Shown piece by piece: positions 21,911 to 33,737 of a stretch of DNA of 64,000 nt. Origin of the DNA: Moringa oleifera (lineage: Eukaryota; Streptophyta; Magnoliopsida; Brassicales; Moringaceae); NCBI GenBank assembly GCA_021397835.1, contig JAJFZO010000229.1:6532001-6596000 (forward strand), read 5' to 3'. The position numbers and the translations under genes are program-made. The number at the start of each line of letters is the position of its first letter. Position 1 is the stretch's first letter. The notes below the pieces were generated by a model, which did no database searches, was not told the origin of the DNA, and worked only from the letters and a program-made list of their open reading frames with translations.

Positions 21911-22118
21911 CCAACCCCCCCACATCCCTTCAGGGAGTGGAGGGACCATCACAGGGCTAATGTTGGCCTCCCATGCACCTTCGGCTTGCGGTTGGCCTGA
22001 AAAAGAGCCTCAAGCGATGCCGCGTCATGGCTTGGCGGTGGTAGAGAAAGCCTCATGCTCCCTTGTGCACGCATCGTTCGCTCGCGGCTCACGGACCAAA
22101 CGATCGATTGATCTAGAT
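21911..22118 (+). other. ITS2, 5'-fused to 18S (unit 3)
   Basis: Matches ITS2 of units 4 and 5 from their C-rich start (ccccccca..atccctt) to the 26S 5' end. Only a few bases next to 5.8S are lost. It is diverged from units 4 and 5 more than those are from each other. Confidence 0.8.
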
Positions 22119-22480
22119 GCGACCTCATGTCTAGCGAGACCTCCCACTGAGTTTAAGCATATCAATAAGCAGAGGAAAAGAAGTTAACAAGGATTCCCCT
22201 AATAACGGCGAGCAAACCGAGAAAAGCCCAGCTTGAAAATTGTGCACCCTCGGCACCCGAATTGTAGTCTAGAGAAGAGTCCTCAGCGACGGACTGGGGC
22301 CCAAGTCCCCTAGAAAGAGGTACCACAGAGGGTGAGAGCCCCGCCGCATTCAAACCCTGTCATACCATGAGGCACTATCGACGAGTTGAGTTGTTTGGGG
22401 ATGCAGCCCCAATAAGGCAGTAAATTTCGTCAAAGGCCAAATACAGGCGAGAGACCGATAGTGAACAAGTACCGCGAGGA

Positions 22481-22514
<34 letters not shown>

Positions 22515-24365
22515 GGTGCTTGAAATTATTGGGATGGAAGTAGATGGGGGCCGACGATGCAGCTCGATCAGATGTGGAACGGCCACAAGCCGGTCCGTCA
22601 ATCGACGCGGGGTGCGGACCGACTTGGATCGCGATGGCGGCCAAGCCCGAGCCTTTAATATGTTTGTAGAGACATCATAATCGAGATCTTAGCTAGCAGC
22701 GTACTCTATCACAGTGGTGCTTTGGCACCTGCATGCTCCCGGTGTTGGCCAGTGAGCTCCTCATTCGACCCATCTTAAAACACAGACCAAGGAGTCTGAC
22801 ATGCGTGCGAGTCAACGGGTCAATAAACCAGTAAGGCACAAGGAAGCTAATTGGCGGGATCCCTCACGGGTGCACCGTCGACCAACCTCGATCTTTGAAG
22901 AAGGGTTCGAGTGCGAGCATGCTTGTCAGGACCCTAAAGATGGTGAACTATGCCTGAGCGAGGCGAAGCTAAAGGAAACTCCGGTGGAGGCCAGCAGCGA
23001 TACTGACGGGCAAATCGTTCGTATGACTTGGGTATAGGGCCAAAAGACTAATTGAACCATTTAGTAGCTGGTTCCTTCCGAAGTTTCCCTCAGGATAGCT
23101 GAAGCTCAGATGCGAGTTTTATAGGGTAAAGCCAATGATTAAAGGCATCGGGGGCACAATGCCCTCAACCTATTCTCAAACTTTAAATAGGTAGCACAAG
23201 GCGACTGCCTCATTGAGCCGTCCCAAGGAATCGAGAGCTCCAAGTGGGCCATTTTTGGTAAGCAAAACTGGCGATGTGGGATGAACTAGAAGCCTGCTTA
23301 CAGTGCCGAACTGCACACTAACCTAGAACCCACAAAGGGTGTTGGTCGATTAAGACAGTAGGATGGTGGTCATGAAAGTGGAAATCCGCTAAGGAGTGCG
23401 TAACAACTCACCTGCCAAATCAACTAGCCCCGAAAATGGATGGCATCGAAGTACGCGACCTATACCTAGCCATTGGGGCAAGGGCGAAGCCCCAATGAAT
23501 AGGAGGCCGCAGTGGTCGTCGAAAAACTCGGGGCACAAGCCCGAGCGGAGTGGCCATCGGTGCAGATCTTGGTAGTAGTAGCAAATATTCAAATGAGAAC
23601 TTTGAAGGCCAAAAAATAGAAAGGTTCGATATGGATGGCACTTGCACATGGGTTAGTCGATCCTAAGAGACGTGGGAGGCGCGTCAGATAGCACCTTGGC
23701 GCGAGCTTCGAAAGGGGATCTGGTTAAAATTTTTGAATCGTGATGTGGCCGTTGACAGTAACGTTAGGGAGTCTGAAGACGTCGGTGAGGGCCCCTAAAA
23801 GAGTTATCTTTTCTGTTTAACAGCTTGCCCACCCTGAAAACAGCTCAGTCGGAGTTAGGGTCCAGCGGCTGAAAGAGCACCGCATGTCGCGTGGTGTCCA
23901 GTGCAACCCTGACAGCCCTTGAAAATCTAGAGGATCGAGTGCCTCCCACGCCTGGTCATACTTATAACTGCATCAAATCTCCAAGGTAAACAGCCTGCGG
24001 TTGATGGAACAATGTAGGTAAAGGAAGTCAGCAAAATGGATCCGTAACCTCAGGAAAAGGATTGGCTCTGAGGGCTGGGAACGGGGGTCCCAGTCTCAAA
24101 CCTGTCGGCTATCGGTGGATTGTCTTGAGCTGCTCCCGTAATGAAAATGGGTCGTCGCATGTCGGCTGGGGGACGTTACCTTTGGAGGGCTTCCTCGGGT
24201 GTCGAACAACAAACTTAGAACTGGTACGGACAAGGGGAATCTGACTGTTTAATTAAAATAAAGCATTGCGATGGTCCTTGTGGATGCTCACACAATGTGA
24301 TTTTTGCCCAGTGCTCTGAATATCAAAGTGAACAAATTCAACCAAGCGTGGGTAAACGGTGGGAA

Positions 24366-24415
<50 letters not shown>

Positions 24416-24971
24416 TGCGCATGAATGGATTAACGAGATTCCCACTATCCCTAACTACTATCCAGTGAAACCACAGTCAAGGGAATGGGCTTGGCAGAAT
24501 CAGCGAGGAAAGAAGACCTTGTTGAGCTTGACTTTAGTCCGACTTTGTGAGATGACTTGAGAGGTATAGGATAAGTGGGAGTCAAAAATGACAAAAGTGA
24601 AATACCACTACTTTTAATGTTATTTTACTCATTCCATGAATCGGGGGTGGGGCGTCGCCCCACTTTTTTGACCCAAGGTTGGTTTCAGTTGGTCGATCTG
24701 GGTGAAAGACATTGTCAGCTAGGGAGTTTGGCTGGGGTGGCACATCTGTTAAAAGATAATGCAGGTGTCCTAAGATGAGCTCAACGAGAAGAAAAATCTC
24801 ATGTGGAACAAAAGGGTAAAAGCTCGTTTGATTCTGATCTCCAATATGAATATGAACCATGAAAGTGTGGCCTATAGATCTTTCAGACCTTTGAAATTTG
24901 AAGCTAGAGATGTTAGAAAAGTTACCACAGGGATAATTCTCTTGTGGCAGCCAAGCATTCATAGCGACGTT

Positions 24972-25016
<45 letters not shown>

Positions 25017-25490
25017 GAATTCACCAAGTGTTGGATTGTTCACCCACTGATAGGGAACATGAGATGGGTTAGTTTTACCCTACAGATGCTCGTGTTGTGA
25101 TAGTAATTCAACCTATTATGAGAGGAACCGTTGATTTGCATAATTGGTCATCATGCTTGCTTGAAAAGCCAGTGGCGTGAAGCTACCATGCGCTGGATTA
25201 TGACTGAATGCCTCTAAGTCAGAATCCAGGCTAAAAGTGATGCATGCGCCCACCGCCCGATTACCAACCTGCAGTAGGGGCCTCCCAACCCCAAAAGGCA
25301 CATGTCATTTGCCAAGCCCACGTGGCAAAGGAGCCTCGCAGGCTACCTTGAAGTGTGATTCCCACTGAGCAACAGGTAGAATCATTTGTAGATGACTTAA
25401 ATACGCGACGGGGTATTATAAGTGGGAGAGTGGCCTTACTACCACGATCCACGATCCGCTGAGATTCAGCCCTTTGTCGCTTCAATTCGT
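22119..25490 (+). rRNA. 26S rRNA gene copy, near full length, pseudogene-like (unit 3)
   Basis: About 3372 bp, from a gcgacctcatg-type start before gagtttaagcatatcaataag to the attcgt end. This is close to the usual plant 26S length. No large deletion is visible, and the aactatgactctcttaagg segment missing in unit 2 is kept. Yet the sarcin-ricin loop, normally AGTACGAGAGGA, reads ATTATGAGAGGA near 25114, which should disable a ribosome. A 7-bp tandem duplication (acgatcc) lies at 25443-25456. With no 18S or 5.8S attached, it is almost certainly silent. Confidence 0.9.
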
Positions 25491-25724
25491 CCCTCCCCCC
25501 CTCCTGAACCCCAATAACAATTGTCCTTCTCTTTTCGACAATCGATGCCTCAAGGTCTGAAAGGTCCTTCAAGATAATGACCTAGAAAAAGAAGCAAGTC
25601 CTTTGGGCTTGTAGAGAATGAGAAACACAAGGGAAAAACACTTGAAAACACATCAGAAAGCATTGGGGAACCAAGTGTTACTCTAATAAAAAAAAAATAT
25701 CTAACAGAAACTTGTCCCTCGATG
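25491..25724 (+). other. Spacer leader after 26S, unit 4
   Basis: Pyrimidine-rich run then a gatgcctcaaggtctgaaagg..cattggggaaccaagtgtt segment with a short A/T run, as after the other 26S copies. Confidence 0.65.
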
Positions 25725-25952
25725 CTGTCCCTTGGTAATGTACTACCCAATAAGCGAGCCAGGGAAGCTGCGTCACACGGACACTAGGCACGGGGGCATG
25801 CCTTGGCAGCCCTTAGCAGGCACGGCATGGGCTAAGTGCCCAGCATGGGGCAGCGGTTGGTGCGCCAGCCAGGCCACGGGCGCCCATCGCGAGCCAGCCC
25901 TCTTGTCCCTACCCCTCAACATGGTGCCCAGCAAGCAAGGCAGGGGAGCCGC
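25725..25952 (+). repeat. IGS A subrepeats, unit 4 (about one copy)
   Basis: Only about 1.3 A monomers, in contrast to ~25 in units 5 and 6 and ~40 in unit 2. Confidence 0.75.
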
Positions 25953-26560
25953 ATCGCCCGCGAGCATGCTGTGAGGCTCAGCACGTGCTGTGGGCACTGA
26001 TTTTATGGGCAAGCTGGGCTTGGCCGTGTCCCCTGTCTGTGATGGACCCTGCAGGCAGCCATGGGGTGGCTGAAGATGCGCTGGACAGGGAAGCCAGCAT
26101 GCACCCTAGGCCAGGCAGAGGCACAGCTGCCCTAGCCTGTTGGCCGCAATGCCCAGTTGTGAAATTGGTGTGAATTGACAGTCTTTTCATCACGGAATTG
26201 GTCCCAAAATGACTCAAATAAATGGTGTAATTCATGAAGAGTCTGCCCCTGATGTTTGAGATCATTTCGACTCACGGACCTTTTTGATTATTTTTTCAAT
26301 TTTTGGCTGTAGAAAATTCATTAAACAAAATATAGTTCCCAGAAAATTCTGAATTTTTTTCTGGTGGTATATATGATTATACTCCATTTTTGTACAAAAT
26401 TTCAGCTCAAAATTTCAAGTAAATAATTTTTTAAACTCATAATAATGGCTCAAACATATTGATGTTTTCTTCTGCCGGGAGTGAAATTTCATTCAAGACT
26501 CTTTAAGGGGAAGGTGGTCACCAAGCTTGCTGGGGGACAACGGGCCATGCGTGTACCCCT
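25953..26560 (+). other. IGS AT-rich unique block, unit 4
   Basis: GC-balanced first half followed by a strongly A/T-rich half (about 26270-26480). A full homologue lies at 60641-61255 and a shortened one at 16226-16650. No coding or RNA gene signal was found. It may be an old insertion fixed in the spacer or simply unique spacer. Confidence 0.6.
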
Positions 26561-26720
26561 TTGCCCATCCCACATGACCCGCAAGGCTTGGCGAACCCAA
26601 CGCCCAGGGCATAGGCAGGGCGGCTTGCTGCCTTGCCCATCCAGCTGGTGGCGCATGGCTACGGCGGTTACCACTACCGGCAGGCAGTCGGCTGGTGATG
26701 TTGGCCAAAGAGTGTGGGAT
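26561..26720 (+). other. IGS C segment, unit 4
   Basis: Contains TGCCCAT CCCAC ATG at 26562-26574, the loop orientation opposite to units 1 and 2, with the right arm decayed. Confidence 0.55.
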
Positions 26721-27740
26721 GCCCGATCAATAGCCAACGGAGTGGGGAAAACATGGGAAACAAAATCCACTAAATTGTGGGCAACAAAATGAGAGAAATC
26801 GTGGGATAATGAGCTGGGATGTGGCCAGACAAGCTCGATGGTGTCGGCAGCAAAGCTAACGATGATGCATACTACGTGAGGGCCAAATCATTGGGGGGAT
26901 TTTGAGCATGCAGAGTGCTTCATCGCAGGCCCTCGAGGTGGCAAACACGGGGTTGGATCCCGACGCTTAAGCTTGCCTAGGCAAACTCATTGTGCAGCGC
27001 GATCGACGACACGATCGTCGACCGTTAGCATTGAGTGAGCCGCATGGCCAGTCTGTTCACCGCGTGACACCCGTGCTACCAAGGCCTCATCGGTGGGAAA
27101 AACGTGGGAAATAAAATCCACTAAATCATGGATAACAAGCTGGGATGTGGCTAGACAAGCTCGACGGTGTGGGCGGCAAAGCTAACGATGATGCATGCTA
27201 CGCGAAGGCCAAATCACTGGGGGGATTTCGAGCATACGGAGTGCTTCATTGCAGGCCCTCGAGGTGGCGAACGCAAGGTTGGATCTCGACACTGAGGCTT
27301 GCCTAGGCGAACTCCTTGCGCAATGCGATCGACGACATGATCGTCGGCCGTTAGCACCGAGCGAGCGACACGGGCAACGGCGTGACACCCCTGCTGCCAA
27401 GGCTTCATCGGTGGGAAAAATGTGAGAAATAAAATCCATTGAATCATGGGATAATGAGCTGGGATGTGTCTAGACAAGCACGACAGTGTAGGCAGCGAAG
27501 CTAACGATGATGCATGCTATGCGAGGGCCAAATCACTGGGGGGATTTCGAGCATGCGGAGTGCTTCATCGTAGGTCCTCGAGGCGATGGACATGGAGTTG
27601 GATCCCGATGCTCAGGCTTGTCGAGGTGGACTCGTTGCGCAATGTGATCGACGACATGATCGTTGGCCGTTAGCAATGAGTGGGCCACACAACCAGCCTG
27701 GGCACCACGTGACACCCCTACTGCCAAGGCCTCATTGATT
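26721..27740 (+). repeat. IGS B subrepeats, unit 4 (three copies)
   Basis: Three tandem B copies with the marker gataatgagctggg or variants near 26805, 27126 and 27448, a period of about 322-327 bp. Confidence 0.8.
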
Positions 27741-28353
27741 GTCCCTTGCAACCAAAGAATTGTCCCTCACTATCAAAACAATTTCACGCTTAGCGGCTTA
27801 GGTGCGGCGGCATTGGACAACCTACATGATCAATGGGCCTTTCGCTTATCGGCTTGTAGCTTGTTTGATGCTATTATTGCCCATTTGTACGTGCAGCATG
27901 TGAATGGTGATCTAGTCGTGCGCATTAGCAGGCTCCATGCTCCCGCATTGAACTGTCGGTTAGCACGTCGCTTCAAGCTCGACTCTGAGCCATACGTTGG
28001 CTTTTCGTGGGTGACATCAGGACCTGTGTTGCATGCCATCACAAACAAAATTCAATGATTGGAGTCAACTATCTTTGCACCATGTCCCTCATGGGCATTG
28101 GTGGAAACCTCAGTCGGGCCTCGTGCTCCAAGTGCGGCTTGCTTCGGCATGCGGCTGCTTTGGCACATGGGCACTCGATTGTCCCCTCGGGTGCAAAAAG
28201 TGTTGCGATAGGAGTGGTCTGGGCCTGGGCCTGTCCAAGCGAAAGTATTTGTCCCACATCCCATCAATTTTAACTGATGATCGCGACAGCTTTGGCCTCA
28301 GTGAGCCTTGTGGCACGCTTCGATCCTAGTTGGCACGGTGTCTTGAAGGATGC
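27741..28353 (+). other. 5' external transcribed spacer-like segment, unit 4
   Basis: About 613 bp, homologous to the segments upstream of 18S in units 1, 2 and 6 and without the unit 1 insertion. It directly abuts the 18S 5' end. Confidence 0.7.
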
Positions 28354-28449
28354 TATCTGGTTGATCCTGTTAGTAGTCATATGCTTGTCTCAAAGATTAA
28401 GCCATGCATGTGTAAGTATGAACTAATTTAGACTGTAAAACTGCGAATG
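28354..28449 (+). pseudogene. 18S rRNA pseudogene, first 96 nt (unit 4)
   Basis: Starts TATCTGGTTGATCCTG and ends at ctgcgaatg, where the sequence changes without spacer into retroelement gag. The LTR, primer site and gag N-terminus expected between them are missing. Confidence 0.9.
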
Positions 28450-30073
28450 TCCATACCCCTACGGTAGGGGCAGACTCTACTATGGCTAAGCTGAAGGTGC
28501 CAGAACCAAAGCCGTTCTCTTGAGAGAGGAACGCCAAGAAGTTAGAGAACTTCTTGTGGGATATGGAGCAGTACTTCAAAGCTTCTAAAGTGCTCGAAGA
28601 TGACCAGGTAATGATCACATCCATGTACTTATCTGGTGATGGTAAGTTGTGGGGCGCACCTGTATGCAGGATGACGTTATCATGGGAAGGCCTAGCATTG
28701 ATTCATGGGAGACACTCAAACGGGAATTGAAGGAGCAATTCATGCCATGCAACACCTCATTCATGGCTAGGGAACAACTGAAACGCTTGAAGCAGACAAG
28801 TCTAGTGCGTGACTTCGTCAAGGAATTTAGTTCACTGATGCTGGACATCAAGAACATGTCAGAGGAGGATAGGTTGTTTAACTTCCTATCAAGCTCACAG
28901 CCGTGGGCTCAAGCAGAACTAAGGCGGCAAGGTGTCAAAGATTTGCCCTCAGCATTTTTCGTGGCGGATAGCTTGGTGGATTTCAAGTACGCGGGTGGCA
29001 CTCCCGAAAAGAAAGGTGAGAAACGAGGGAAGGCTGGAAATGAGATAAAAAAGCCCAATGGCAGGGGCAAGAAAAAGAAGAATGCTGAGTCCAGCAAGCC
29101 TGAGGGCTCATCCCCTTTGAAAGGAAAGGGAAAGAATATGGACCAAGGGGCCTACTTCTTATGCAACAGGCCACATAAAGCACGCGATTGTCCTCGCAAG
29201 GAGAAGCTAACGGCGCTCATGGCAGCAGAGGATTCCTCCGAGGAAAAGGAGAGGAATGCCACAACTCAGGTGAATCTAATCCAGTTGCTGAATGCGATCG
29301 CACCCAAGAATTTGCAGAAAGGGTTGATCTATGTCCCGATGAAGGTAAACGGGAAGGATGGAATGGCAATGTTGGATACGAGAGCTACCAATAATTTCAT
29401 CATGGAAAGAAAAGTGGGAAAGCTCGGGCTTAAGCTTTCTCCAGTCTCGGTCAAGTTCAAAGTAGTGAATGCTGAGGCGAAGGCAGTATGCGAAGCTACC
29501 ACTAAGATCTTTGAAGTAAGCAAATGGAAAGGTACGTCCAACTTCATGATAACTCGGTTAGATGACTTTGATGTTATCTTGGGTCTAGAATTCTTTAGAC
29601 AAACTAAGGCATTGGTGATGCCCCACTTAGGTGGACTAGTCATGGCTGATGAGCGAGCCCCAAGCCTAATCAGAACCAATGCAGTAAGAGAGCTTTTAGT
29701 AGACAAGAAACAGATTATGTTGCAATCTGTAAAGCAACTTAAGTCAGGACTGCGAAAGGGTGAAGTGATGATGGTGGCAACACTATTTGAGGCAAAACCA
29801 GATCAGGTTGTAAAGGTGCCTGTCAAGATCGTTGAAGTGTTGAGGGAATTCAGCGACATAATGCCACTGAAGCTCCTCAAGACATTACCTCCGAGGAGGA
29901 ATCTTGATCATATGATTGAGTTACTTCTGGGTGCTAGACCCCCTGCTCAAGCACCATATCGAATGCCCCCGTCGGAACTAGCCGAACTACGAAAGCAACT
30001 AGACGAGCTATTAGAAGTGGGTCTCATTCAGTCGTCGAAGGCCCCTTATGGAGCACTTGTGTTATTTCAGTGA
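28450..30073 (+). pseudogene. gag-protease-RT start pseudogene (E4)
   Basis: Gag from about its first third. A TGA at 28521 and a one-base loss near 28650 break the frame before the 474-codon open stretch 28649-30073. In that stretch, residues 20-110 are gag capsid-like. Residues 120-165 are Lys/Ser-rich. The zinc knuckle at about 168-181 keeps C172, H176 and C181, but the first ligand position (169) is Tyr. The protease motif at 243-245 is DTR instead of DTG, which should abolish catalysis. The start of RT follows. The closing TGA at 30071 sits where E5 has CGA, a CpG transition. Confidence 0.9.
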
Positions 30074-31400
30074 AAACAAGATGCCTCACTAAAAATGTGC
30101 ATTGATTACCGAGGATTAAACAAGGTAACGGAAAAGAACAAATTTTCGGTGCCAAACGTTGCTGACTTATTTGATCGATTATGAAGGGCCAAGTACTTTA
30201 CAAAGCTAGACTTGCAGTCGGGATACTAGGAAGTTAGAATAACTGAGGGGGATGAAGCAAAAACTGCATTCCTTACAAGGTACGATCTTATGAGTTCATG
30301 GTGATGCCCTTCGGGCTAACCAATGCACCTGTTACCTTTTGCAATCTTATGAATGACGTATTGTTTGAGTTTTTGGACAAGTTTATGGTAGTCTACTTGG
30401 ATGACATTGTGGTCTATAGCAAGACCCTAGATGACCACGCAAACCATTTGCGGCAAGTATTGATGCTGCTGCGAGGGCACCAACTATACATCAAGAAGGA
30501 AAAATACGAGTTTTACAAGCAAGAAGTGCCATTCTTAAGACATTGGGTCGGGAACGGATAGATACAGATGGATTAAAGGAAAATGAAGGCCATCATGGAG
30601 TGGCCAGCCCCATGAAAAGATGTTGAATTGCTATCATTTCTTGGGCTCACAAACTATTTCAAACGATTCATTAAAAGATATTCGAGCAAGAGCAACCCTT
30701 TGAGGGACTTACTAAAGAAAGATAGCCCGTGGGTGTGGACTGATGAATACAACAAGGCTTTTAAGGGATTAAAATAGGCAGTAGCCTTAGAACCAGTGCT
30801 GTCCCTACCAAACTTTGAAGAGCCATTCGAGGTAGTCACAGATGCTTCTGATCGAGCAATCGGGGGTGTATTGGTGCAGAACGGCCATCTCATGGCATTC
30901 AAGAGTTGAAAACTCAAGGATGCAAAGCAGCGTTATTTGACTCATGAAAAGGAGATAACAACTGTTGTCCATTGCCTAAGGACATAACGACATTACTTGC
31001 TTGGGATGAAATTTAAGGTAATTACTGACAATGTCGCTAATGCCTATTTTTGCTCGCAGAAAAAGCTATCTCCGAAACAAGTAAGATGGCAAGAGTTTGT
31101 GGCGGAGTTTGATTTTGTGTGGGAACACAAACCAGGCAAACAAAAAATTGTTGTTGATGCACTAAGCTTGCATAGAAGTGCAAACTTATGTGGCTGCTCT
31201 GACGAGTGTCCAGAGCGACTTACTCGAGCAAATAAGATCGGTAGCTGGGGAAGATACAGAGTATGCCCGACTCATGGAGGAGGTGAGCAAAGGCTTGATT
31301 CAAAGATACTGGATCGAGGATGGGTTACTATATGCTCAAGGAGATAGACTTTTTGTGCCTAAGTCTAGAGGACTTCGAAAATAGTTGCTAAGGGAAACCC
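30074..31400 (+). pseudogene. reverse transcriptase-RNase H pseudogene (E4)
   Basis: RT and RNase H with several stops (for example near 30181 and 30559) and a one-base deletion near 30283. The RT active-site motif is preserved as YLDD at 30394, inside the open stretch 30298-30561. RNase H is recognisable by a VVTDASD motif near 30834 and ITDN near 31021. Homologous to 47090-48430 of E5 at roughly 90 percent by eye. Confidence 0.87.
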
Positions 31401-32260
31401 ATGACCCGCTAAGGGTAGGTCACCCGAGCGTCGAGAGGATGCTCGCACTACTGATAAGAACATATTACTGGCCCAAGATTGATGGAAGATGTGGAGGCCT
31501 ATGTTTGAACATGCTTAGTGTGCCAATAGGAAAAAATGGATAGAAGGAGGGAGGCGAGTTTGCTCCAACCCTTGCCCATTCCGGAACACCCATGGGAGTC
31601 AGTGTCGATGGATTTCATTATGGGCTTCCCAAAGTTAAAGGGAATATCTGTTATAATGGTGATTGTTGATAGGTTCTCAAAGTATGCTATCTTTGTTCCT
31701 GTTACTCAAGTGTGCCCAGCTGATACGGCCGCTGAGATGTTTTTCAAACATGTTGTTAAGTTGTTTGGGTCACCAAAAGACATTGTGAGTGATAGAGATG
31801 CTAGATTCATGGGCAGATTTTGGACAGTGTTGCTAAACATGATGGGAACAGAACTTAAATTCTCCACAGAAAACCATCCACAAATGGTCAAGCAGAGAGG
31901 GTAAATAGCTTGCTGGAGGAGTATTTGCAGCACTACGTGACTGCAAGCCAAAGAAATTAGCTTGAATTATTGGATGTAGCGCAGTTTTGCTACAACATCC
32001 ATCGCTCGTCATCGACAGGTCTAAGTCTCGCAGAGGTAGCTTTTGGGCAATAACCAATGACGCCCCATGAGATAGCCAAGTAGAGGAGCTAAGGAAGCTG
32101 TCTAACAGCCTACCACTATGCTCAGGATAAGCAAGAGTTGATTGTGCAAGTGAGGGATAGCCTTTTTAAGTTATAGAGGCGTATGAAGAAAAATGCTAAC
32201 AAAAAGAAATGTGATGCTGAGTTCCAAGTTGGGGACAAGGTGCTACTGAAGCTGACACCT
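31401..32260 (+). pseudogene. integrase pseudogene (E4)
   Basis: Holds an HHCC zinc-binding region with decayed residues near 31400-31530. The core begins with SMDFIMGF (first catalytic Asp) and continues to IVSDRDARF (second Asp) inside the open stretch 31536-31904. About four bases are missing after HPQ at 31880, shifting the frame before the expected catalytic Glu. Further in-frame stops at 32051, 32081, 32090 and 32174 are identical in E5. Confidence 0.87.
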
Positions 32261-32704
32261 CAAATTTGGAAGAAAATCACAAAGAAGGAATTCATCGAGG
32301 CCTTATCCCAAGGTATGATGGACCATTCAACATCGAAAAGAAAGTTGGTGTAGTAGCTTATAGGTTAAAGCTACCGCAACATCTAAAGATGCACCCAACA
32401 TTCCACGTGAGCTTCCTCAAAGAGTTTCAGGAAGATGCCGATCGCGAACACTAGCATGCTAAGCGTGTACCACTGGTAACTCGAGTTCAATTTGTCAAGG
32501 AAATAAAGAAAATCCTTAATCATTGAACAGAGGGTTATAGTAAGATGAATCGAAGGACATACTACCTAGTCCAATGGAAAGGCACCAGTGAGGTGGATGC
32601 GAGTTGGGAAAAAGATACTACATTGTGGCAATTCGAGGACCAGATCAGGGCATATCACAGCACTAAGCCAATGAGAGTGTCGAGCTCTTCTGGTGGGGGT
32701 TGTT
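32261..32704 (+). pseudogene. integrase tail and chromodomain pseudogene (E4)
   Basis: Open stretch 32266-32454 encodes the integrase C-terminal part with GLIPRYDGPF and HPTFHVSFLKEF, typical of plant gypsy elements. After a TGA at 32524 follows a chromodomain segment with YYLVQWKG and an aromatic Trp about 14 residues later (about 32560-32665). Chromodomains in this family guide integration to modified histones; a role here in rDNA targeting is only an inference. A G-rich tract just before 32705 is the polypurine tract. Confidence 0.85.
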
Positions 32705-33737
32705 TATCAGACCCTTGAATCTGAGTACCAAGGCCTAGGCATGGTGGGTCTGGCTCCATGCCCGGACCTACAAGTGTGGAGGACCACGCTAGCAACGCAA
32801 AAACGCATGAGTTAGATATGAAAACGAATGTGGGAGACTTGGTGAGAAATCGAGTTTCATACTTATAGTGGCGAGATTCAATGGTGAGTTGGGAACGTTA
32901 TGGAGCAAGGGATGAAGCACACAAACAGAGCCATAAGCCCGCTTAAGGGGAAAGCTGCAGAGACGCCTCAAGCAAGCACTAGCACATGGTGGGGCGAATA
33001 TGTCCAGTAATGGGAACACAGGGCAGAATTCAAGAACCTAGCTTGGCATGGATGGAAAGTCTAGCAAGCAAAGATATTCCACAAAGAAAGGATATGGCTA
33101 TTGTCTAGAGGAGGATCAAGGCGATAGAAGGATAAGAAAGAGATGTCTATCCCGAAAGCCAAAGGAGATAAGGCTCAAAAATAGTCCTGAATGAAAACCA
33201 CCTCCTCGAGCCTATCCAACCAATTGAAAGTGGATAAGAAGGCTTACAGAAGACTTTAAAGGAGATGAGATCCTTGACTCAAGGAGAGTCCTTATAAGAG
33301 AAGGATGCTATCCAAACTTTGAAGATAAGACTCAATGAGATAAAGATTCGTGATCAAGATTGGGTGGCCTATTCGAAAAATGTAGGATAACTAAGAGAAA
33401 GTGTTTGAGTAGGACACTCCTCAACTAGCATAAAAAAGGGGCTTGAGTTCAGTTGTAAACATATCAAGTAATACAAACTTAAATGTGTGGGTAGCTAGAG
33501 GCTTTGGGTGCTCTTAGAGAGAGGCCTTTCTTTTATAAAGAGTTCCTTTATTTTCAATAAAGGTTAAGAAAGAGTTCTCATAATATTGTTTTCTTACTTT
33601 GCATTTTGCATTGTTGGCTCTTATTCTTTTTCTTTTTTTTTTTTTTGGCATGGGCTTAGAAAGTTGGGCTGGTTAGGTGGATACATCTAGCGCCATTACA
33701 CTAGAGTTGCGCTAATCCCACAATCGACGGTGTGACA
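32705..33737 (+). repeat. 3' LTR of E4 (1033 bp, short-U3 type)
   Basis: Starts TATCAGACC (TG changed to TA) and ends GTGTGACA. One copy of the ~48-bp U3 unit is present near 33270-33315. It has CATAAAA at 33429 and AATAAA at 33556. A T-rich run lies at about 33626-33648. It is followed by cctat of 18S. About 97 percent identical by eye to 49751-50777. Confidence 0.92.

Larger units (their letters stand above)
28450..33737 (+). mobile_element. Chromovirus element E4, 5'-truncated
   Basis: Ty3/gypsy chromovirus lacking its 5' LTR, primer-binding site and the gag N-terminus. It keeps gag C-terminal part, protease, reverse transcriptase, RNase H, integrase, chromodomain and 3' LTR, all with frameshifts and stops. 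It is inserted in 18S at the cctac/cctat site; the 18S gene continues right after the LTR at 33738. Confidence 0.92.
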
